From a virus, in IMG/VR virus record IMGVR_UViG_3300042320_000415, positions 1 to 23,332 of that record: 23,332 bases of DNA. One strand, 5' to 3'. Made by a program: the position numbers and the translations under genes. Shown here piece after piece: positions 19,246 through 23,332 of the stretch (positions within the stretch are counted from its first letter, which is position 1; each line of letters starts with the position of its first letter). Under the pieces are notes generated by a model. The model made no database searches. It had not been told where the DNA came from and saw nothing but the letters and a program-made list of their open reading frames with translations.

Positions 19246-20039
19246 TTTATGGCGATACCGTTGTCCTCTAGTACCTTGCCGTTGGCAAGCATGGCCTCGG
19301 TCATGTGATTCGTTAGCTCGATGAGCTCGTCGTCCATGGCCTTCTGCATTGCGGTATTGTAGATGGTGGAAACCCGGTTGTATTGGTTGTCGGCCACGCC
19401 AGCGGTCATGACCACCGAGGCTGTTGGGTTGAAGCCGGGAACCGCTTGAATACCTCGGGCCTTGGTGCCCTTATGAACGGCGACGTTCTCCTCCGGCAGG
19501 CCGTACTGATTGGCCAAGGCCACAAGAGCGGCGTTTGTCTTCTTGGGCGCCTTGTAGCCTGCAGGCTTTGACAATGGCTTCCATTTCGGGCTTTGAAACT
19601 GGGTGAAGCCCCGATTGTAAATCCGGATTACCTTCACCACACCGGAGCGGAGGTAACCTACTGAGCCGATAGCTTTCCGCATCAGGGCCGAGGCGGCCGC
19701 CTTCATCTCCTCACCGTAGAGACCGCGGCGGCCTGCCTTGGCTTCGCGCGCTTGGGCTATCAGGTGCACCCGACGAAGCAATCGGGACTTGCCGATGCGC
19801 TTGCCGGTTTTCTTGCTCTTACGGTTCACATCGCCGAGGGGCTTGCCTAGGTAGTCGGCAATCCGGCGCCGTTCTTGTCCCGGGCTCTTAGGCGGCACCA
19901 AGACGAACAACCGAACCATCAGGAAAAAGAACCGGGCGTTGATCGCCTTGTGAAGGTCTCGGCTGGTCGACAGCAGATATGCCTTCATTGCCGCATCGAA
20001 GCGGCTGGAATCCACCGTCATGTTGACGACAGGCCTCAC
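19242..20039 (-). CDS. head-tail joining / minor tail-like protein
   Basis: A 265-residue basic protein. The start overlaps the upstream stop as GTGA (GTG 20039); an ATG at 20021 (MTVDSSRFDAAMKAYL) is an equally plausible start. FDAAMKAYLLSTSRDLHKAINARFFF followed by a Lys/Arg-rich region (RRRIADYLGKPLGDV, KSKKTGKRIGKSRLLRR) recalls HK97 gp10-like neck proteins with a basic extension, which is longer than usual. Possible DNA or connector contact is inferred from charge. Confidence 0.66.
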   Translation of the reverse strand: MRPVVNMTVDSSRFDAAMKAYLLSTSRDLHKAINARFFFLMVRLFVLVPPKSPGQERRRIADYLGKPLGDVNRKSKKTGKRIGKSRLLRRVHLIAQAREAKAGRRGLYGEEMKAAASALMRKAIGSVGYLRSGVVKVIRIYNRGFTQFQSPKWKPLSKPAGYKAPKKTNAALVALANQYGLPEENVAVHKGTKARGIQAVPGFNPTASVVMTAGVADNQYNRVSTIYNTAMQKAMDDELIELTNHMTEAMLANGKVLEDNGIAIK

Positions 20040-20491
20040 CGGGTTTTCGCTCCTAGTTCGAGGCTGTAGTAGGCACCGGAGGCATCCACACGGCAGGACA
20101 GGATCCGGAGAGTCCGGCCTTGGTACACCAGCGTGCGCCCGACCACCGGCCGAGGCTTGCAGAATGTCAGGGCGATGCGGTCGCTGTTCTCCTGGAGGAT
20201 GAACAGGCCGTCCTCCTTAAGCAGCCTTGAGAAGGTTGTGCCTTGGTCGAGCGTGTACAGCGTCGAGTCCATGGAGACCAGCGTGCTATCGCAAGTCTTC
20301 CAGTCGGAGAACATGACTAGGATCCGGGAGGTCACATTGTCCTGGAACCCGCCGGCCACCGGGGTATTGGCATCGGTGACCGCTGCTGGGATGCACCGGA
20401 TCGACGATCCCTCCCAGATGAACATCGGCGCCCCGAGCATTTGCTGGAGCACCGCCATGCCCTGCTGGAGACTGGATCCGATGGTGGTCAT
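20036..20491 (-). CDS. neck/connector-like protein
   Basis: A 151-residue protein with an N-terminal helix (SLQQGMAVLQQML) and a beta-rich C-terminus (GRTLVYQGRTLRILSCRVDAS, then YYSLELGAK). The arrangement and its location between a fibre-like gene and the gp10-like gene suggest a head-tail connector component. The ATG overlaps the upstream stop by one base (TGATG). I do not recognise a specific family. Confidence 0.65.
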   Translation of the reverse strand: MTTIGSSLQQGMAVLQQMLGAPMFIWEGSSIRCIPAAVTDANTPVAGGFQDNVTSRILVMFSDWKTCDSTLVSMDSTLYTLDQGTTFSRLLKEDGLFILQENSDRIALTFCKPRPVVGRTLVYQGRTLRILSCRVDASGAYYSLELGAKTR

Positions 20492-20991
20492 CAGGCGGTA
20501 AAGTAAGTGCCAGAGACTATTAGGCGGCTGGTGGCATGGAGATGGGGGGCCAGGCTATCGGCTGCTCCGGTCTCGAAGTGCGACAGCTCAAGGTAGCTGG
20601 TGCCGGCAATTAGCCTGGCGATGATTGCAGTCTTGGCCTGGTTGGGGGCATTGGTCAGCCACACCGCGGCGGCGGCCTCGTAGGTCACGGCATCAGGCAG
20701 CGACAGCCGCAGGTTGCCTGTGGCGGATCCGGTCACAGAGTTGACGGTGACGTCCGCGGTAAATGTGGTCACGCATCCGATGGTGGTGTGTCGGGCGGTG
20801 TTGGTGGTGATGGCGAAGGTGCGTCCACCCCCGGAGTCGATGAGGGTCGGCACCCAGGTCGTCGGTGTAACCAACGGCAGGGCGGCATATAGCTCGTCGA
20901 AGTTGTCGTTTATTTTCTGGCCGGCGCCGCGGAGGGTGTCCCCGGTGTTGTCGTTGGCGATGGTGCCGATGTTGATCGTTTGCTGGGCCAT
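20491..20991 (-). CDS. fibre-like structural protein with NDGTGDTLR-type N-terminus
   Basis: A 166-residue protein. The N-terminus (INIGTIANDNTGDTLRGAGQKINDNFDELY) has the well known pattern of an attachment or oligomerisation segment in phage fibre-like proteins. The rest is beta-rich with small residues. It has AAGGA 8 nt before the ATG, a good SD. Possibly a short tail fibre or a virion surface protein; the N-terminal pattern supports the structural call and position supports the rest. Confidence 0.75.
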   Translation of the reverse strand: MAQQTINIGTIANDNTGDTLRGAGQKINDNFDELYAALPLVTPTTWVPTLIDSGGGRTFAITTNTARHTTIGCVTTFTADVTVNSVTGSATGNLRLSLPDAVTYEAAAAVWLTNAPNQAKTAIIARLIAGTSYLELSHFETGAADSLAPHLHATSRLIVSGTYFTA

Positions 20992-20995
20992 AGTT

Positions 20996-21226
20996 TTATT
21001 CCTTAGGGAGAGCGTACCAACCTTCTGCGAGCGTTATACGGTTCCTGGAGCGCACAGGAGCCCCGTCCGCACCTTTGACCCAGACTCGAGCTTTAACGCT
21101 CTCAGCGAGGCGCACAGGCTCGCCGTGGGGCACATAGACCACTCGGGTCTGACAGCCACAGCTAGACGCCAGACTTATCAATGCGATCCAGCAGCTTTTG
21201 TTTAAGCTCGGGGTCTGGTTTGGCAT
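20996..21226 (-). CDS. o-spanin-like outer-membrane lipoprotein
   Basis: A 76-residue protein with a short N-region, a hydrophobic stretch SCWIALISLASSCGC (with a lipobox-like LASSC) and a periplasmic part (TRVVYVPHGEPVRLAESVKARVWVKG...GWYALPKE). Lipoproteins of this type are frequent in phages beside holins and may act as the outer-membrane spanin for host lysis. The ATG at 21226 overlaps the upstream gene by 65 bp in another frame, as is common for Rz1-like genes embedded in a partner. The lipobox is imperfect, so lipidation at this Cys is probable rather than certain. Confidence 0.72.
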   Translation of the reverse strand: MPNQTPSLNKSCWIALISLASSCGCQTRVVYVPHGEPVRLAESVKARVWVKGADGAPVRSRNRITLAEGWYALPKE

Positions 21227-21305
21227 CTTCGGCAGTGGGTTCAGTTTTAGCCAGGCCGGTCAGCCATTTCAGAATGGCCGTCACGATCTGCTCGATCACG
21301 TTCAT
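21162..21305 (-). CDS. 47-residue protein with N-terminal amphipathic/membrane helix
   Basis: A small protein beginning MNVIEQIVTAILKWLTGLAK, a hydrophobic or amphipathic helix, followed by an acidic/charged tail (TEPTAEDAKPDPELKQKLLD). Its start overlaps the upstream stop as ATGA. The layout (membrane anchor plus charged tail, overlapped by a lipoprotein gene) could be a reduced inner-membrane spanin partner, but it is much shorter than usual Rz proteins. Function uncertain. Confidence 0.66.
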   Translation of the reverse strand: MNVIEQIVTAILKWLTGLAKTEPTAEDAKPDPELKQKLLDRIDKSGV

Positions 21306-21484
21306 TCCGATTTTTTCTCGGCGTCCTTGGCGGCGATGAGGCCCACACCGGCGGTCACCGCGGCAATGGTTGCAGCGAGATCGACGTTGCTGCTGGGGTC
21401 GCCGTCGAACAAGGCCTTGAGAGCCCCACCGACTGCGACGAGGATGGCTCCGATACCGGCGAGAGTTGTCTTGGTGTTTTTCAT
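21302..21484 (-). CDS. holin-like membrane protein 1
   Basis: A 60-residue protein with two hydrophobic helices: TTLAGIGAILVAVGGALKAL and LAATIAAVTAGVGLIAAKDA, joined by a short polar loop (FDGDPSSNVD). The pattern matches small phage membrane proteins that resemble holins. It is coupled at both ends by ATGA. A holin role is inferred from topology and from the neighbouring lipoprotein gene; it could also be a structural membrane protein. Confidence 0.72.
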   Translation of the reverse strand: MKNTKTTLAGIGAILVAVGGALKALFDGDPSSNVDLAATIAAVTAGVGLIAAKDAEKKSE

Positions 21485-21654
21485 TTCTTAATGGCTTTGT
21501 AGAGGGCAACACAGGCCGCAAGGAGGCCAACCACGGCGGAGGCAAAACGGATCTCGTCGGTGAGCTGGGGCAGCATAGATGCAGACGTTGCTGCCGCTGC
21601 CGTGCCCAGCGACAAGGCTAGTCCATTCGTTCCGCCGTGGTTGGTTGCGTCCAT
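21481..21654 (-). CDS. holin-like membrane protein 2
   Basis: A 57-residue protein starting at ATG 21654 (MDATNHGG), with GGAG just upstream and an ATGA overlap at its end. A C-terminal membrane helix (FASAVVGLLAACVALYKAI) is followed by a KK end. A more weakly hydrophobic alanine/serine-rich segment (GLALSLGTAAAATSASML) lies before it. Possibly a second holin or antiholin. A longer reading would enter the upstream gene and is rejected. Confidence 0.68.
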   Translation of the reverse strand: MDATNHGGTNGLALSLGTAAAATSASMLPQLTDEIRFASAVVGLLAACVALYKAIKK

Positions 21655-21655
21655 G

Positions 21656-21811
21656 TTACTCGGAGGCTTTGGGTTGGGCTGCTGCGATGATGATGTCGGC
21701 CAAAGGAACGCCGACCTTGGCGTTCTGGTAGCCACCGGCCTTGATGGCGATGTCGATGAGCTGAAGCAGGCTGTTGGTCTGCTCCTGAGTCAGTGTGATG
21801 GTGATTTCCAT
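21656..21811 (-). CDS. 51-residue hypothetical protein
   Basis: A short protein (MEITITLTQEQTNSLLQLID, then IAIKAGGYQNAKVGVPLADI, then IIAAAQPKASE) starting one base after the upstream stop. A strand followed by a helix with the sequence NAKVGVPLADIIIAA looks like a small soluble alpha/beta protein. Small proteins of this kind are common in phage tail/lysis regions. No specific function. Confidence 0.68.
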   Translation of the reverse strand: MEITITLTQEQTNSLLQLIDIAIKAGGYQNAKVGVPLADIIIAAAQPKASE

Positions 21812-21812
21812 A

Positions 21813-22205
21813 TCAGGCGGCAGTGTCGGAAACGACGGGCAGCTCCGCAACCAAAACCGGCTCCACCTGAGGCACGATCATCACCACCGGCGGTAACCAC
21901 GGCAGCGGCGGAGCGATGATCGGAGGGTTGATCTGGTCGTTGATCTGCTGCGTCACGTTCGCTTCGATGGCCGCTTGATCGACGCCATTGGCGAAGCACC
22001 AGTCTAGCACCTGCTGCTCGGTCAGTTGATCGTACGGCGTGAACGATCCGCTCGGCGGCTGGAACGAGCAGGAGCCGTAGCAAGTGCCGCTGTACTGATC
22101 CTGCGAGCCGTTGCAACGCCAGTCGGCGGTGATGACGACATCGGTGAGAGTGCCTTCGGTGGGCTTAACGAGAAGGCGTTCGATGATCCAAGAGAGGGTA
22201 ATCAT
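21813..22205 (-). CDS. tail-region protein (DUF7936-like pattern)
   Basis: A 130-residue protein. The N-terminal MITLSWIIERLLVKPTEGTLTDVVITADWRC is followed by SFTPYDQLTEQQVLDWCFANGVDQAAIEANV and a Pro-rich hydrophobic segment (NPPIIAPPLPWLPPVVM). The FTPYxxLTExxVLxW motif is one I associate with small tail-associated proteins of marine and freshwater phages (DUF7936-like). Its start is close to the stop of the tail fibre gene. Function in the virion is unknown. Confidence 0.72.
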   Translation of the reverse strand: MITLSWIIERLLVKPTEGTLTDVVITADWRCNGSQDQYSGTCYGSCSFQPPSGSFTPYDQLTEQQVLDWCFANGVDQAAIEANVTQQINDQINPPIIAPPLPWLPPVVMIVPQVEPVLVAELPVVSDTAA

Positions 22206-22213
22206 GGTATTGG

Positions 22214-23332
22214 TTAGGCGTTAGCGATTGTGGTGATGGTGCCAGAGCTTCCACGGTACTTTAGCGCACCGGCTTCGACGTAGAGTTGACCGCCAGTGAC
22301 GTTAGCCGTAGGAGCAGTTCCGTTGGCAATCTGGATAGTCTTAGCAGCGGTGGTTCCGGCAGTGGTCAGACCGCCGACGAGCAAGTTGCCGGAGGAGTCG
22401 ATACGCATCCGCTCGGCAGAATTAACATAAAACACCAGCGGAATACTTGCTCCAGCATAGACCATTGCTGACGAATCAACCGTTCCGCCAATCATGTTGG
22501 CACCGTCACCGAAAGCGGCCAGCGTAGATGTTCCAGCAGTGTTGCTGACATAAAACGCGGCACTTTGCCCTGATCCACTTCCTCCACGAATGCGAGCGAC
22601 GCACCCAGTGGAACTGAAAACATCCAATTTCTGACCCGGCGTAACGCCTATGCCCACGTTGCCGGAGGAGTCGATGGTGGCTCGGATAGCCGAATTGGCC
22701 ACGAGATAAAACGGATTGTTGGTGAAGGTTCCAATGAATGCGGAATAAGCCGCGCTTCCGGTAATTGATGAACCGCCGGAAGATCCTTCGATACCGGCAA
22801 TCAAATCTCCACTGGTGTTGTTCAGATAAATCTGAGAACGGCCAGTCGTGATTCCGGTGGTCCGCAATGCATACTGGAAACCGGTTGCATTCGTCGATCC
22901 GATGGTCAGTCGAGAATTCGCAGCAGGTGCATCCCCCACGCCCAGCCCCGTGGAGTTGAGGGTCATGGCGGTGGAGCCGCTTACGGACCAAGTGCTTACG
23001 CCGTTGCTGTCAATTTCGTAGCGTTTTACATAGCCACCCGCTGCTTGGTTAGAAGTCCAGAAAGAACAGAATCCATCTCGGTTTGAAGCATTCTCAATAC
23101 CTGCGCGAATCTGTAAACCACCAATTGTGGTTGCGCCAATTCCAGTTTTAGCTCCTGCAAATATTGAGGAATAGTTTCCAATTACTGGAGACGATTCATT
23201 CCAATTGATAACTATACCTTCATTTCCAACTAAAAAACGAGCGTTGGATTTACCAATATCTGTACTAGGCCAAGCGGTTGTTCCAATTTGAGTTTGAGTT
23301 GTCGCACCAATCTGGACAGCCGTACTTCCAGT
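22214..23332 (-). CDS. tail fibre protein, 5' end outside the window
   Basis: The reading frame is open to the window edge, so at least 372 codons are present and the N-terminus is missing. The protein is Gly/Ser/Thr-rich with typical phage fibre repeats: AERMRIDSSGNLLVGG, IDSSGNVGIGVTPGQKLDV and an N-terminal repeat-like GATTQTQIGTTAW region. It ends with TGGQLYVEAGALKYRGSSGT. No C-terminal chaperone (peptidase S74) domain is seen, so it must either fold unaided or use another protein. An internal ATG at 22966 might look like a start but the upstream residues continue the same pattern. Probable role is host recognition. Confidence 0.88.
   Translation of the reverse strand, partial: TGSTAVQIGATTQTQIGTTAWPSTDIGKSNARFLVGNEGIVINWNESSPVIGNYSSIFAGAKTGIGATTIGGLQIRAGIENASNRDGFCSFWTSNQAAGGYVKRYEIDSNGVSTWSVSGSTAMTLNSTGLGVGDAPAANSRLTIGSTNATGFQYALRTTGITTGRSQIYLNNTSGDLIAGIEGSSGGSSITGSAAYSAFIGTFTNNPFYLVANSAIRATIDSSGNVGIGVTPGQKLDVFSSTGCVARIRGGSGSGQSAAFYVSNTAGTSTLAAFGDGANMIGGTVDSSAMVYAGASIPLVFYVNSAERMRIDSSGNLLVGGLTTAGTTAAKTIQIANGTAPTANVTGGQLYVEAGALKYRGSSGTITTIANA

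Overview
This window looks like part of a tailed-phage genome of the siphovirus type, either free or integrated, with moderately high GC. Every gene I can support is on the minus strand, so transcription runs from position 23332 towards 1. I see no tRNA, rRNA, CRISPR array, insertion sequence, integrase, terminase, capsid or portal gene. Those head and packaging genes presumably lie beyond the right edge, and any DNA polymerase beyond an edge too. The host cannot be read from the sequence. Weak Shine-Dalgarno (SD) use at operon heads, CA-rich leaders and small phage protein types typical of environmental siphophages would fit an aquatic or soil Gram-negative host, possibly Verrucomicrobiota, but that is a guess.

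Layout in transcription order. (1) 23332-20996: a tail fibre open at the window edge, a tail-associated protein, a small soluble protein, two holin-like membrane proteins, a short membrane-anchored protein and an o-spanin-like lipoprotein, so a lysis-type cluster inside the structural region. (2) 20991-12026: a fibre-like protein, three head-tail joining or tail completion candidates, a probable tail tube protein, a chaperone-position protein, a short tape measure protein, a post-tape-measure protein, two paralogous virion proteins and a 911-residue unknown. (3) 11981-8437: a metallophosphoesterase, a winged-helix protein, small unknowns, a lysozyme-like transglycosylase, a conserved unknown ending in a GLGDWRP-type motif, a second unknown, a 45-residue ribbon-helix-helix protein and a RuvC-like resolvase. 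(4) 7988-4587: about fifteen tiny genes joined by ATGA or GTGA stop/start overlaps; many are coiled-coil or membrane proteins. (5) 4558-30: an SSB-like protein with a DDIPF tail, a sigma-region-4-like HTH joined to an alpha-CTD-like domain, a DEDDy exonuclease, a DUF1376-type replication protein, a DnaB-type helicase and a small HTH protein.

The most unusual content is in the DNA between and inside genes. Two intergenic regions carry (NNGGC)n pentamer arrays, each ending in a hairpin whose six-base loop (RCGGTA on the transcribed strand) is kept while stem bases change in a compensating way. Two other leaders share a second hairpin layout. The DUF1376 gene holds two clusters of CAACCG hexamers at 11-12 bp spacing, in opposite orientations, resembling an iteron origin. 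The tiny-gene array repeats one junction whose ribosome-binding site also encodes the conserved AKEAKP-like C-termini. Together these suggest a replication and regulation region with its own DNA or RNA signals, plus a cassette region built for gene exchange.
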